64,000 bases of DNA from an uncultured Rhodocyclaceae bacterium (GTDB lineage Bacteria; Pseudomonadota; Gammaproteobacteria; Burkholderiales; Rhodocyclaceae): assembly GCA_907163225.1 (NCBI GenBank), contig OU015322.1:1116001-1180000 (forward strand), in the 5' to 3' direction. Below, in pieces: positions 50,326 to 58,430 of the stretch. Within the stretch, counting starts at the first letter, position 1; each line of letters opens with the position of its first letter. The notes beneath the pieces are model-generated. The model worked only from the letters and a program-made list of their open reading frames with translations. It was not told the origin of the DNA and did no database searches. Position numbers and translations under genes: made by a program.

Positions 50326-51918
50326 CTAGTGCCGCCCACCCGAATAGCGCCCCGGCGCGATGATGTTGTTCGGGTCGAGGGCGGCCTTCAGGCGTTGGTG
50401 CAGATCGGACTGATCCGAGCCTTCCTCGGCACCGATCAGGTCCATGTAATCCACGCCCAGGCGGTACGGCGGCCAGCCGCGGCGCAGGCCGGCGCTGACC
50501 AGATCGCGGTAGCACGCCTTGGCGCGCGTCACATCCGCAGGATTGGCCGGATCGAAGAGCAGCGGGATGGTCGCCGACAGCACGCGCGGCGAGCGCGAGG
50601 TGACGGCCAGCAGCGGGTCGAAGCCGTGGCGGGCAAGGACTTCGCCCATGATTTCTCGGTAGCGACGCACGGCTTGCGGCGTGAATGGCAATAGGGGCGC
50701 GTACCAGAGAATGCCCTGGCCGTCGCGGGCCGGGTGCGCCGAGATGTCGAGAGGCCGGGCGTTCTGCTCAAGCGCGTAGGCGATTTTCAGAAACGCGGTT
50801 ATCGGCACGCCTTCGACGGTGCCCAGGGCATTGACCAGCGAGCCGAGGTGACGGCGCAGACTGGGCAAGAATCGATTCGGCAACGCCTTGAACAGGCTTT
50901 GCAGCAGGCGGATTTCACCGGTACTGAAACTCCAGATCCGGCAGCCTTTGACTCGGCGACGGATGTCGCGCACGGCGCCTTTGACGGCCTGGCTTGAGCC
51001 ATACAGCGTGCCGAGCGCCGTCCAGCTCGAAATCTTGCGTCGGCTGGCTTCGCCGCTCAGATAATCGGTGCGCTCGGCACCGCGCCGCGAGGTGGCGAGT
51101 GGCGCGTCGGGCTGGGTGGCGAGGATGCGGAAGTCGTTCATCATGATGATGCCGCCGATGCCGGGAATGTCTTCAACGATGCGATTGAGTGCCGTCTGGC
51201 TGGCCTCGAATTTTTCATCGGAGGCCCATTCAAAAATGAGAATGCGGCAATCTTCCGGCATGCGCGCCAGTTGCACGGTGGCCTGAGTAACCACGCCAAA
51301 GCTACCTTGACGCAGCAAACCACCCCAATACGGGCCGGTGCCGACACGCCAGCGCTCGGCCAGGTCGGCACACTGCAGGTCTTTGTAGATATGGCGAAAC
51401 GGCTGGCCGCTGCCCCAGTAGCCGTCGAGTTCGGAAACCGCTTCAAAGTGATCAACGATGGGCGTCAAACCATAACCGCCATCGAGCGCGTTGCCCAGAA
51501 TGTTGCCGTTCGGCCCGACGCCGGTCGTCGGCACCAGCAAGCGGGCGCCGGCCCGCCGGATGGCCTGCTCCAGATCGTGCTGCGTCACGCCGGGCTGAAT
51601 GCGGGCGACGCCGGCTTCGGTGTCGATTTCGATTTTCTTGAGTGGCGACAGATCTACCACGACGCTACCCGCTTTGACCGCTTGCGCCGTGCCGTAACCA
51701 AAGTTGCGCCCGCCGCTGATTGGCCATAAAGGCACACGATGTAAATTGGCTGCGTCGAGAATACGTGGCACGGCGGACACCTCGGTCACGCTCAGCGCTG
51801 CCGCCGGGTAGCGCGTGGCGCCGCCGGTATCTGGACGGTAAGCTTCGATTTCCTGCGCCCCGCTGAGGATGGTCAGGCCGGGAACATTGCGTAGGGATTC
51901 ATAGAAATGGGTAAGCAT
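50326..51918 (-). CDS. VAO/4-cresol dehydrogenase-type FAD flavoprotein
   Basis: 530 residues. FAD_binding_4 fold: PLWPISGGRNFGYGTA (PP-loop), GVARIQPGVTQHDLEQAI, VPTTGVGPNGNILGNALDGGYG; C-terminal FAD-linked oxidase domain ending in LDPNNIIAPGRY. It is closest in character to PchF/eugenol hydroxylase/vanillyl-alcohol oxidase subunits that hydroxylate 4-alkylphenols and pass electrons to a cytochrome c. No partner cytochrome is adjacent. Start at 51918 (MLTHFYESL) chosen for the conserved N-terminus. Confidence 0.87.
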   Translation of the reverse strand: MLTHFYESLRNVPGLTILSGAQEIEAYRPDTGGATRYPAAALSVTEVSAVPRILDAANLHRVPLWPISGGRNFGYGTAQAVKAGSVVVDLSPLKKIEIDTEAGVARIQPGVTQHDLEQAIRRAGARLLVPTTGVGPNGNILGNALDGGYGLTPIVDHFEAVSELDGYWGSGQPFRHIYKDLQCADLAERWRVGTGPYWGGLLRQGSFGVVTQATVQLARMPEDCRILIFEWASDEKFEASQTALNRIVEDIPGIGGIIMMNDFRILATQPDAPLATSRRGAERTDYLSGEASRRKISSWTALGTLYGSSQAVKGAVRDIRRRVKGCRIWSFSTGEIRLLQSLFKALPNRFLPSLRRHLGSLVNALGTVEGVPITAFLKIAYALEQNARPLDISAHPARDGQGILWYAPLLPFTPQAVRRYREIMGEVLARHGFDPLLAVTSRSPRVLSATIPLLFDPANPADVTRAKACYRDLVSAGLRRGWPPYRLGVDYMDLIGAEEGSDQSDLHQRLKAALDPNNIIAPGRYSGGRH

Positions 51919-51980
51919 TACGGACTCCTGTGGATGAAAAAAGGAGTCATCATCAAATACCAAAGCAAAAACATTTCATA

Positions 51981-51998
51981 TGTCATTTGGAGATGACA
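51981..51998. promoter_or_regulatory. Inverted repeat in the divergent VAO/DUF302 gap
   Basis: TGTCAT-TTGGAG-ATGACA lies between the divergent genes (gap 51919-52105), in AT-rich sequence. It is a plausible operator for an unknown regulator. Confidence 0.4.
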
Positions 51999-52105
51999 CT
52001 TCAAATTGAAGCCCGGCCGCGCCGAGGCAGGGGGAATTTCCACGTTGTTCGATCCATGGGCCTCCGCTATGCTTGCTCCCGCCCCGTCGCCCCCGAGGAA
52101 TCGCC

Positions 52106-52489
52106 TTGTTTTACATCGTCGAAAGCAGCAAATCTTTCTATGAAGCCACCTTCGATCTGGCGCCAACCATCCAGCGCCTCGGCTTCGTCACCCTGGCCAC
52201 CCACGACGTCGGTGAAATGCTCCAGCGCAGGGAAATCAACCTTGACGACGAGTGCCAGATCTTTGAAATCGGCAACTACCGCTACCTCGAAAAGCTCCTC
52301 GCCATCGACATGCGACTGAGCCTGACGCTGCCCTGGCGGATTTCCGTCTTTACCGACAACGGCGCCACCAAAATCGGCGTCAGCCGGCCGGATGCGATGC
52401 CGGGCCTGATCGGCGAAAACGCCGAGCTGACAAGAGTCATCGCCGAAATCGAGGGCAAGTTGATGATGATTGTGGACGACGCACGCTAA
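52106..52489 (+). CDS. DUF302 family protein
   Basis: 127 residues: FYIVESSKSFYEATFDLAPTIQRLGFVTLATHDVGEMLQRREINLDDECQIFEIGNYRYLEKLLAIDMRLSLTLPWRISVF. Compact DUF302 fold, no signal peptide. I place the start at the TTG at 52106, six bases after GAGGAA; the alternative ATG lies outside the conserved region. Function unknown. Confidence 0.8.
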   Translation: MFYIVESSKSFYEATFDLAPTIQRLGFVTLATHDVGEMLQRREINLDDECQIFEIGNYRYLEKLLAIDMRLSLTLPWRISVFTDNGATKIGVSRPDAMPGLIGENAELTRVIAEIEGKLMMIVDDAR

Positions 52490-52558
52490 TCGGCTGCTTC
52501 GTCGGCTGAACGGGGTTTCTCGCGCCGAACGACGACGATCAAGCGCCCGACCAAGCCC

Positions 52559-54832
52559 TCAGTACAAGCGAATGGCCGAGTCAAAGTGCCAGGAGCGACG
52601 AATCTCGATCACGTCGTAATCACGGGCAAGCGCCGGCTGGAAAGGCAGATTGGGCGTCTGATCCTGCACGATGCGACGAATCGCATCATCAATGGCCGGC
52701 ACGCCGCTGCTACGAACAAAGGTCACCGACTCGACCGAACCGTTGCTGCGAATGGCCACCGTCACAAGGGCGTCGGTATGCGGCTGCTTCGCCGCTTCAC
52801 GTACCATCTCGAAGCCCGTGTTGAGCTGGATTTTCCGCCCCCACGCCTCCGCGTACAGAATCAATTCGGCATTGGCGTCAGTGCGGCCAAAGAGCCGGCC
52901 TCGGCGAAAACCGCTCGACGAAGGTGACTTGCGCGCTGCAGCTTGAGCCGCAGCCTGAGCCGCATCGCGCTCCGCATCCAGTTGCCGCCCCATCGCCCGA
53001 CGCGCTGCGTCCCGCTTGGCATCCTGCTCCCGGACGGCCTGAACCTCAGCCTCCCGCCGCGCCTGTTCCTGTTGCGCTGCGGCTTGCTGCGTCTTTTCCT
53101 GACGCTCTGCGGCCAGACGCTCCGCTTCGGCTCGTGCCGCTTCCTGGCGAATAGCGTCCTGTTTCGCCTGCTCCTGTTGGGCTGCTGCTTGCCGGGCTTT
53201 CTCCTGACGCTCGGCTGCCAGACGCTCCGCTTCGGCTCGCGCTGCCTCCTGTCGGATGGCTTCCTGTTTCGCCTGCTCTTGTTGGGCTGCTGCCTGCTGC
53301 GCTTTCTCCTGACGTTCGGCGGCCAGTCGTTCTGCTTCGGCTCGTGCTGCTTCCTGTCGGATGGCTTCCTGCTTCGCCTGCTCCTGTTGGGCTGCTGCTT
53401 GCCGGGCTTTCTCCTGACGCTCGGCTGCCAGCCGTTCTGCCTCGGCTCGTGCCGCCTCCTGTCGGATGGCTTCCTGCTTGGCCTGCTCCTGTCGGATGGC
53501 TTCCTGCTTGGCCTGCTCCTGTTGGATGGCTTCCTGCTTGGCCTGCTCCTGTTGGGTTGCTGCCTGCTGCGCTTTTTCCTGACGTTCGGCTGCCAGCCGT
53601 TCTGACTCAGCTCGTGCTGCCTCCTGTCGGACGACCTCCTGCTTCGCCTGCTCTTGTTTCGCCGCTGCCTGCCGTGCTTTCTCCTGACGCTCTGCGGCCA
53701 GACGCTCCGCTTCGGCTCGTGCTGCCTCCTGTCGGATGGCTTCCTGTTTCGCCTGCTCTTGTTGGGCCGCTGCTTGCCGGGCTTTTTCCTGACGTTCCGC
53801 CGCCAGCCGTTCTGCCTCGGCTCGTGCCGCCTCCTGTCGGATGGCTTCCTGTTTCGCCTGCTCTTGTTGGGCCGCTGCTTGCCGGGTTTTTTCCTGACGT
53901 TCCGCCGCCAGCCGTTCTGCCTCGGCTCGTGCCGCCTCCTGTCGGATGGCTTCCTGTTTCGCCTGCTCTTGTTGGGCCGCTGCTTGCCGGGCTTTTTCCT
54001 GACGTTCGGCCGCGAGTCGCTCTAACTCAGCACGTTCGGCTTCCTGGCGAATGGCTTCCAGTCGGGCCTGCTCTTGCACTGCCCTCTCCTGGCGCTCCGC
54101 TTCCCGTCGCGCTGATTCGAGACGCAAGGCTTCCTCGGCAGCTTTCTCCCTCGCCTGCTGGTCGTCTCCACCCTGCTCTGAGTCGCCTGCGTTTTCTTGC
54201 TCGACTGGCACGACGAACTCGGGGATTTCTGATTTTTCCAGGGCAATTACGGCCGGAAACGGTTTGGGCGGGGAGGCAACGGCGACAGCGATAGCAACAG
54301 GTTCGCTCTCGGGGGCTGCGCCCGCAGATGATTTGGGGCTGGGGCTGGGGCTGTCAGTTGGCGTTGGCGTTGGCGTTGGCGTTGGCGTTGGCGTTGGCGT
54401 TGGTGCTGGTGCTGGTGCTGGTGCTGGTGCTGGTGCTGGTGCTGGCGAGTCTCCGGAAATGATCGCCTCGGCGGGTGGCTCGGGAGATTGCCCGGTCGAA
54501 TTAAATGCCGTGACGGGCAGCCCGGCAACGATGGATTTTTCGACCAATGCCGGTGGCTGAGGCTGAGCCGGCAGCTTGATGGGTGACGTGGCCGGCATGG
54601 GCGAAGCCAGTGTGAGCAAAACACGCAGTTCAGGTACTTCGACCCGGCGATCCTGCCAGGGAAAGGCCAGGCCGGGCAGCCCGAATCCTTCTCCGCCAAG
54701 GGTCAGGCTCAATAGCAGCGCATGGAACAGCAGCGAAAACAGTAGCGGGAAAAATAGTCGTCGTCCGTGCCGACGCTCACGCCGCACTGCAAGCTGGCTG
54801 TTGCTGGCTCCCACTATCGCTGCGGCCGGCAA
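52559..54832 (-). CDS. Giant TonB/TolA-like protein with 35-residue coiled-coil repeats
   Basis: 757 residues. N-terminal membrane anchor (LFFPLLFSLLFHALLLSLTL, about 27-46). A Pro-rich spacer includes an Ala-Pro/Thr-Pro dipeptide run. About nine copies follow of a ~35-residue Ala/Gln/Glu/Arg-rich unit (AERLAAERQEKARQAAAQQ + EQAKQEAIRQEAARAE), giving a long helix. The C-terminal TonB domain has YAEAWGRKIQLNTG, VTVAIRSNGSVESVTFVRSSGV and DYDVIEIRRSWHF. Usual TonB/TolA spacers are much shorter. The helix could span the whole periplasm. It stands alone, unlike the TonB at 6.6 kb. Confidence 0.85.
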   Translation of the reverse strand: MPAAAIVGASNSQLAVRRERRHGRRLFFPLLFSLLFHALLLSLTLGGEGFGLPGLAFPWQDRRVEVPELRVLLTLASPMPATSPIKLPAQPQPPALVEKSIVAGLPVTAFNSTGQSPEPPAEAIISGDSPAPAPAPAPAPAPAPTPTPTPTPTPTPTPTDSPSPSPKSSAGAAPESEPVAIAVAVASPPKPFPAVIALEKSEIPEFVVPVEQENAGDSEQGGDDQQAREKAAEEALRLESARREAERQERAVQEQARLEAIRQEAERAELERLAAERQEKARQAAAQQEQAKQEAIRQEAARAEAERLAAERQEKTRQAAAQQEQAKQEAIRQEAARAEAERLAAERQEKARQAAAQQEQAKQEAIRQEAARAEAERLAAERQEKARQAAAKQEQAKQEVVRQEAARAESERLAAERQEKAQQAATQQEQAKQEAIQQEQAKQEAIRQEQAKQEAIRQEAARAEAERLAAERQEKARQAAAQQEQAKQEAIRQEAARAEAERLAAERQEKAQQAAAQQEQAKQEAIRQEAARAEAERLAAERQEKARQAAAQQEQAKQDAIRQEAARAEAERLAAERQEKTQQAAAQQEQARREAEVQAVREQDAKRDAARRAMGRQLDAERDAAQAAAQAAARKSPSSSGFRRGRLFGRTDANAELILYAEAWGRKIQLNTGFEMVREAAKQPHTDALVTVAIRSNGSVESVTFVRSSGVPAIDDAIRRIVQDQTPNLPFQPALARDYDVIEIRRSWHFDSAIRLY
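53040..54010. repeat. ~105-bp tandem repeats encoding the coiled coil
   Basis: About nine units of roughly 105 bp with smaller internal duplications (an EQAKQEAIRQ-type unit repeated at about 53470-53550). Adjacent units are nearly identical, so copy number is likely to vary between strains. Confidence 0.85.
54358..54448. repeat. Hexanucleotide microsatellites
   Basis: Two adjoining runs of 6-bp units: GGCGTT repeated about seven times, then GGTGCT repeated about eight times. They encode Thr-Pro and Ala-Pro dipeptides. Units of 6 bp keep the frame when they expand or contract. Confidence 0.88.
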
Positions 54833-54971
54833 CGGGCCGAATGGCGGCCTGGCCGGGAACCGAGGAGCAGTGAGGGATGAATCTTCATGCCTGAATTATG
54901 GGGGCAGAATCCCGTGTCGGGCAACGAAGCGCATCCATCACCGCCCGATTCGCGGCGCGGTGATGCTTGCC

Positions 54972-54983
54972 ACGGTCAACCGG
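54972..54983 (-). repeat. Dispersed repeat copy 16
   Basis: Exact core on the minus strand, element 54970-55000, between the giant TonB-like gene and hoxW. Confidence 0.8.
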
Positions 54984-55011
54984 AGAAATCGCCCAAAACC
55001 GAAAAGCCTTT

Positions 55012-55512
55012 TCAGGCGGCAGTCGTCAGCGAGGCTTTCTCCCACGCTGCCAACGTGGGCTGGCGGCAGAGTTCGTTCAACAACGCCATGGCGGCACCCA
55101 GATTGTTTTCAGCCGCCGCGCTCAGCGCCGCGCCGAGCTCGAACTGCTCACCGCGAATGCACAGTACGAAGGCGGGCGGCGGGTCGGCACCTTCCGTTTG
55201 CACGTAAACCTGCAGTACGGCTTCGGGCGGCAATTCGTGCGTGGTGCAGGCGATGCCGGTGGCCGGGGCGATGCGCCGGAAGGTGCAGGGTGCCGGGGTA
55301 TGGGCGCCGGCGTCGATGAACAGGGCAATTTGCCGCCCTTGCAAATCCAGCACGTGTTCGATTTGCAGCTGGAAGTCTTCGATCAGCTCGAATTGCGCGG
55401 ACAAACTTTCATTTTTGAGCCATTTTTCCAGTTGACCGCAGAGTTCCGGCCCGATGGCATCGTCGCCGCGGCTGGGGTTGCCGACGACGAAGATGACGAC
55501 CGGCGCGATCAT
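55012..55512 (-). CDS. hoxW: Hydrogenase maturation endopeptidase HoxW
   Basis: 166 residues: FVVGNPSRGDDAIGPEL (M52 family; metal-site Asp/Glu), FIDAGAHTP and THELPPEAVLQVY. It should cut the C-terminal tail of HoxH after Ni insertion. Its start overlaps the hoxH stop (ATGA). A copy of the dispersed repeat with two changes lies in codons about 25-35 (core 55428-55439, encoding GQLEKWLKNES). Confidence 0.88.
   Translation of the reverse strand: MIAPVVIFVVGNPSRGDDAIGPELCGQLEKWLKNESLSAQFELIEDFQLQIEHVLDLQGRQIALFIDAGAHTPAPCTFRRIAPATGIACTTHELPPEAVLQVYVQTEGADPPPAFVLCIRGEQFELGAALSAAAENNLGAAMALLNELCRQPTLAAWEKASLTTAA
55428..55439 (+). repeat. Dispersed repeat copy 17
   Basis: CCAGTTGACCGC (two mismatches) with an intact T-rich half, element 55408-55441, inside hoxW in antisense. 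Confidence 0.55.
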
Positions 55513-56975
55513 CCGGCGCGGCTCAGCGAGTGGACGACCTGCCCTTCGGCATCGACCAGCTCGACTTCCAGCGGCATCTTGCCCAGCGCGTGGGTGGCGC
55601 ATGACAGACAGGGGTCGAAGGCGCGGATGGCGACTTCGATGTGATTGAGCAGGCCCTCGGTGACTTCGCGGCCGTGCAGGTAGCGGCGGGCGACATGGCG
55701 GATCGCTTCGTTCATCGCCTGGTTGTTGTTGGTGGTGGAGACGATGAGGTTGGCCATGGTGATGAGGTCGTTTTCATCGACGCGGTAGTGGTGGAACAGC
55801 GTGCCGCGCGGCGCTTCGATGACGCCGACACCTTCCATCCTGCGTTCGCCTTCGACCATCAGGTCATCGCTGAGCAGATCGTCGTCGTGCAGCAATTCCT
55901 TGATCACTTCGGCGGCGTGCAGCATTTCGATCATCCGCGTCCAGTGATAGGCCAGCGGGGCGTGCATCGGCGTGCCGCCGGCGTAGTCAACGAACTCCTT
56001 GCGCTCATGTTCGGCGAATGGGGTCGATATCTGGTCGCAGTTCTGGACGCGCGCCAGCGGGCCGACCTTGTACCAGCCGAGCTCCTTGCCCAGTGACTTG
56101 AAGAACGGGAATTTCATGTAGCTCCACGGCCGCACTTCTTCCTCGATGTACTTGTCGTACTGCTGGTAATCGACGCCGTCGAAAATCAGCTTGCCGTTGT
56201 CGTCGCGGGCGCGCAGCGTGCCATGGTAGAAATCAAGGTCGCCGTTGTGACCGACGATGGACATGAAATTGGAGCGGAAGATGCCGAAGCTGTTGTACAG
56301 GCCGGGGTCTTGCGTGTGCACCTTCTGGATCAGGTGCACCGCGTCGCGCGACCACTGGACGATGTGATAAACGTCTTTCAGCAACTCGTCGCGCTCGGCG
56401 ATGGTCAGCGACTTGTTCATGCCGCCCGGCACGGCGCCGGTGCCATGCACCCGCTTGCCGGCCGTGACGCGAATCACCTCCTGCCCGAACTTACGCAGCA
56501 GCACGCCGCGCTTGGCGGTTTCCGGGTGCGCCATGGCGACGCCAACGAGGTTGCGCTGGGTCACATCGCTGTCGAAGCCGAACAACAGATCCGGCGAACA
56601 CAGGTGGAAAAAATGCAGCGCGTGCGATTGCAGCATCTGGCCGTAGTGCATCAGGCGGCGCAGTTTTTCAGCCGCCGGCGTCAGTTTCTTCGCGCCGACA
56701 ATGATGTCAAGCGCCTTGGCAGCGGCCAGATGGTGCGACACCGGGCAGATACCACACAAACGCTGAACCATGACCGGGACTTCCCAGTACGGCCGGCCCT
56801 GAATGAATTTCTCGAAGCCACGAAACTCGACGATGTGCAGGCGCACTTGATGCACCTTGTTCTGGTCGTCGAGCAGGATGGTCACCTTGCCGTGACCCTC
56901 GACGCGGGATACCGGGTCGATCGCCACGCGGCGCAGGGTTTCGGGGTGGGCGGCGGTTTCCAGTTGGTAGGTCAT
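55509..56975 (-). CDS. hoxH: NAD-reducing [NiFe] hydrogenase large subunit HoxH
   Basis: 488 residues. Ni-site motifs R-L-C-G-I-C-P-V-S-H (N-terminal) and D-P-C-L-S-C-A-T-H (C-terminal), with R-V-E-G-H-G-K at about 25. After the final His there are about 26 more residues, the tail to be removed by HoxW. Group 3d, soluble, bidirectional type. It oxidises H2 and reduces NAD+ with HoxFUY. Confidence 0.95.
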   Translation of the reverse strand: MTYQLETAAHPETLRRVAIDPVSRVEGHGKVTILLDDQNKVHQVRLHIVEFRGFEKFIQGRPYWEVPVMVQRLCGICPVSHHLAAAKALDIIVGAKKLTPAAEKLRRLMHYGQMLQSHALHFFHLCSPDLLFGFDSDVTQRNLVGVAMAHPETAKRGVLLRKFGQEVIRVTAGKRVHGTGAVPGGMNKSLTIAERDELLKDVYHIVQWSRDAVHLIQKVHTQDPGLYNSFGIFRSNFMSIVGHNGDLDFYHGTLRARDDNGKLIFDGVDYQQYDKYIEEEVRPWSYMKFPFFKSLGKELGWYKVGPLARVQNCDQISTPFAEHERKEFVDYAGGTPMHAPLAYHWTRMIEMLHAAEVIKELLHDDDLLSDDLMVEGERRMEGVGVIEAPRGTLFHHYRVDENDLITMANLIVSTTNNNQAMNEAIRHVARRYLHGREVTEGLLNHIEVAIRAFDPCLSCATHALGKMPLEVELVDAEGQVVHSLSRAG

Positions 56976-56989
56976 TCAAATCTCCCACA

Positions 56990-57092
56990 ATTCATGGTGA
57001 TTTCGGCCCATGGCGCGAAAACGAGCCGAAGGCAGTGCGCGTAGCACGGCAAGGCGAAGTTGACAAAGCCATGGGTCGAAAGCGCCATGAAT
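56990..57092. repeat. Hairpin element with conserved core (copy 2)
   Basis: Lies between hoxY and hoxH and fills almost the whole gap, ending at the hoxY stop codon. Arms of about 25 bp (56990-57014 and 57068-57092) pair with few mismatches (ATTCATGG...TTTCGGCCCATGGC). The core (57013-57073, GAAGGCAGTGC...TAGCACGGCAAGGCG) is about 82% identical over 61 positions to the element at 24432-24533, whose arms are unrelated. Confidence 0.7.
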
Positions 57093-57635
57093 TCAGTCGT
57101 AATGCATTAAGCCGTGGCCCAATTCAGGCTCTTTGCCGGCGAGCAGATCAGTCAGCACCTTCCAGATCGCATCAGCCGAGGGCGGGCAGCCGGGCATGAA
57201 GTAATCGATTTTGACGACCTCATGAATCGGGTGCACCTGGTTGAGCGGCAGCGGCAGTTCCGGGTCGTTCGGGATCATGCCGTTGGCCAGCCCGGGGCTG
57301 GTGTGATAAACCTCTTCGAGGATGGTCGTCAGCGGCAGATGGTTGCGTTGCGCTGGCAGGCCGCCGTTGATGGCACAGGCGCCCATGGCGATCAGGATCT
57401 TGCAGTTTTTGCGGAACTCGCGCAGGACATGGATGTTCTCGGCGTTGCACAAGCCGCCTTCGATCAGGCCGATGTCGCAGTCCGGGCTGCAGGTCTTGAT
57501 ATCGGTCAGCGGCGAGCGGTCGAACTCGATGTGTTCGAGCAGCGTGAACAAGCGTTCGTCGATATCGAGAAATGACATGTGGCAGCCGAAACAGCCGGCC
57601 AGCGAGGTGGTCGCAACCTTGAGTTTTTTCTTCAT
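57093..57635 (-). CDS. hoxY: NAD-reducing hydrogenase small subunit HoxY
   Basis: 180 residues. Proximal [4Fe-4S] cysteine motifs: Cys15/Cys18 in LAGCFGCHMSF, SPDC, MGACAINGG and MPGCPPSAD. Short soluble form without the export signal of membrane hydrogenases. Start at 57635 (MKKKLKVATTSLAG). Separated from hoxU by a 96-base gap with a perfect inverted repeat. Confidence 0.93.
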   Translation of the reverse strand: MKKKLKVATTSLAGCFGCHMSFLDIDERLFTLLEHIEFDRSPLTDIKTCSPDCDIGLIEGGLCNAENIHVLREFRKNCKILIAMGACAINGGLPAQRNHLPLTTILEEVYHTSPGLANGMIPNDPELPLPLNQVHPIHEVVKIDYFMPGCPPSADAIWKVLTDLLAGKEPELGHGLMHYD

Positions 57636-57650
57636 TTCACCTCCAGCTTT

Positions 57651-57722
57651 TCGACGCAGAGGCGCAGAGACGCTGAGCAAGTCCTCTTTGAGACGCTCTG
57701 CGTCTCTGCGCCTCTGCGTCGA
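57651..57722. repeat. Perfect 23-bp inverted repeat between hoxU and hoxY
   Basis: Arms 57651-57673 and 57700-57722 (rich in GACGCAGAGGCGCAGAGACGC) are exactly complementary around a 26-base loop. It is a strong intra-operon hairpin that could set the hoxU/hoxY expression ratio or stabilise mRNA, or be a REP-like repeat. Confidence 0.85.
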
Positions 57723-57731
57723 GATGTATTG

Positions 57732-58430
57732 TCAGTTGCCATTTGCCGTCTCGGAAATCGGCGCCTTGTCGTAGGTGCGCTCGCCAATCGGCACGGCAAA
57801 GCCCCGGCGCTTTTTGAGGATGACACCGACCGGGCAAACCTGCGCCGCCTTGTCGCTCAACGAAAAATCAGTGTCGGCCAGTTGGCCGGACTTGGCATTG
57901 ACGATCAAATGTGTCCCGATGCCGCGTCCGGACAGGCCGAAGACGTTTTTGCCATCGACATCGCGACTGGCCCGCACGCACAGCGAGCAAAGGATGCAGC
58001 GGTTGAAATCGAGCAAAACATCAGGATGCGAGGCGTCGACCGCACGATTCGGGAAGAAATGATCGTAGTGCGGCGACATCATGCCGAGATGGTAGGCGGT
58101 GGCCTGCAACTGGCAGTTGCCGCTCTGCTCGCAGGACGGGCAGAAGTGGTTGCCCTCGACGAACAGCATTTGCGTCAGGGCCCGGCGTTCGGCGTTGAGC
58201 TCCGCCGTCTCGCTTTCGACCACCATGCCGGCCATCGCCCGCATGGTGCAGGAGGCCGTATGCCGGCCATTGACCTTGACGGTACACAGCTTGCACGAGC
58301 CATGTGGCTTGAAATCCGGGTGGTAGCACAGGTGCGGGATGAAAACGCCGGCCGCGATGGCCGCTTGAATGATGGTTTGGCCGTCCTCGAAGGGAATCGT
58401 TTTGCCATCGAGCGTAAAGGTGTGGCTCAT
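57732..58430 (-). CDS. hoxU: NAD-reducing hydrogenase Fe-S subunit HoxU
   Basis: 232 residues. N-terminal [2Fe-2S] (CYHPDFKPHGSCKLCTVKVNGRHTASC), the H-x3-C-x2-C-x5-C motif (HFCPSCEQSGNCQ), and a [4Fe-4S] block (RCILCSLCVRASRDV ... QVCPVG). It carries electrons between HoxF and HoxY. Its start overlaps the hoxF stop by 4 bases. Confidence 0.93.
   Translation of the reverse strand: MSHTFTLDGKTIPFEDGQTIIQAAIAAGVFIPHLCYHPDFKPHGSCKLCTVKVNGRHTASCTMRAMAGMVVESETAELNAERRALTQMLFVEGNHFCPSCEQSGNCQLQATAYHLGMMSPHYDHFFPNRAVDASHPDVLLDFNRCILCSLCVRASRDVDGKNVFGLSGRGIGTHLIVNAKSGQLADTDFSLSDKAAQVCPVGVILKKRRGFAVPIGERTYDKAPISETANGN

Noticed and set aside
53040..54010. CRISPR-like periodicity
   Set aside because: The ~105-bp units are contiguous protein-coding repeats with no spacers. 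No CRISPR array was found anywhere, including near the cas4 remnant.
52943..54294. Plus-strand Leu/Pro-rich open frames across the coiled-coil repeats
   Set aside because: They are the antisense of the 105-bp repeat units; the minus-strand protein has membrane anchor and TonB domain.
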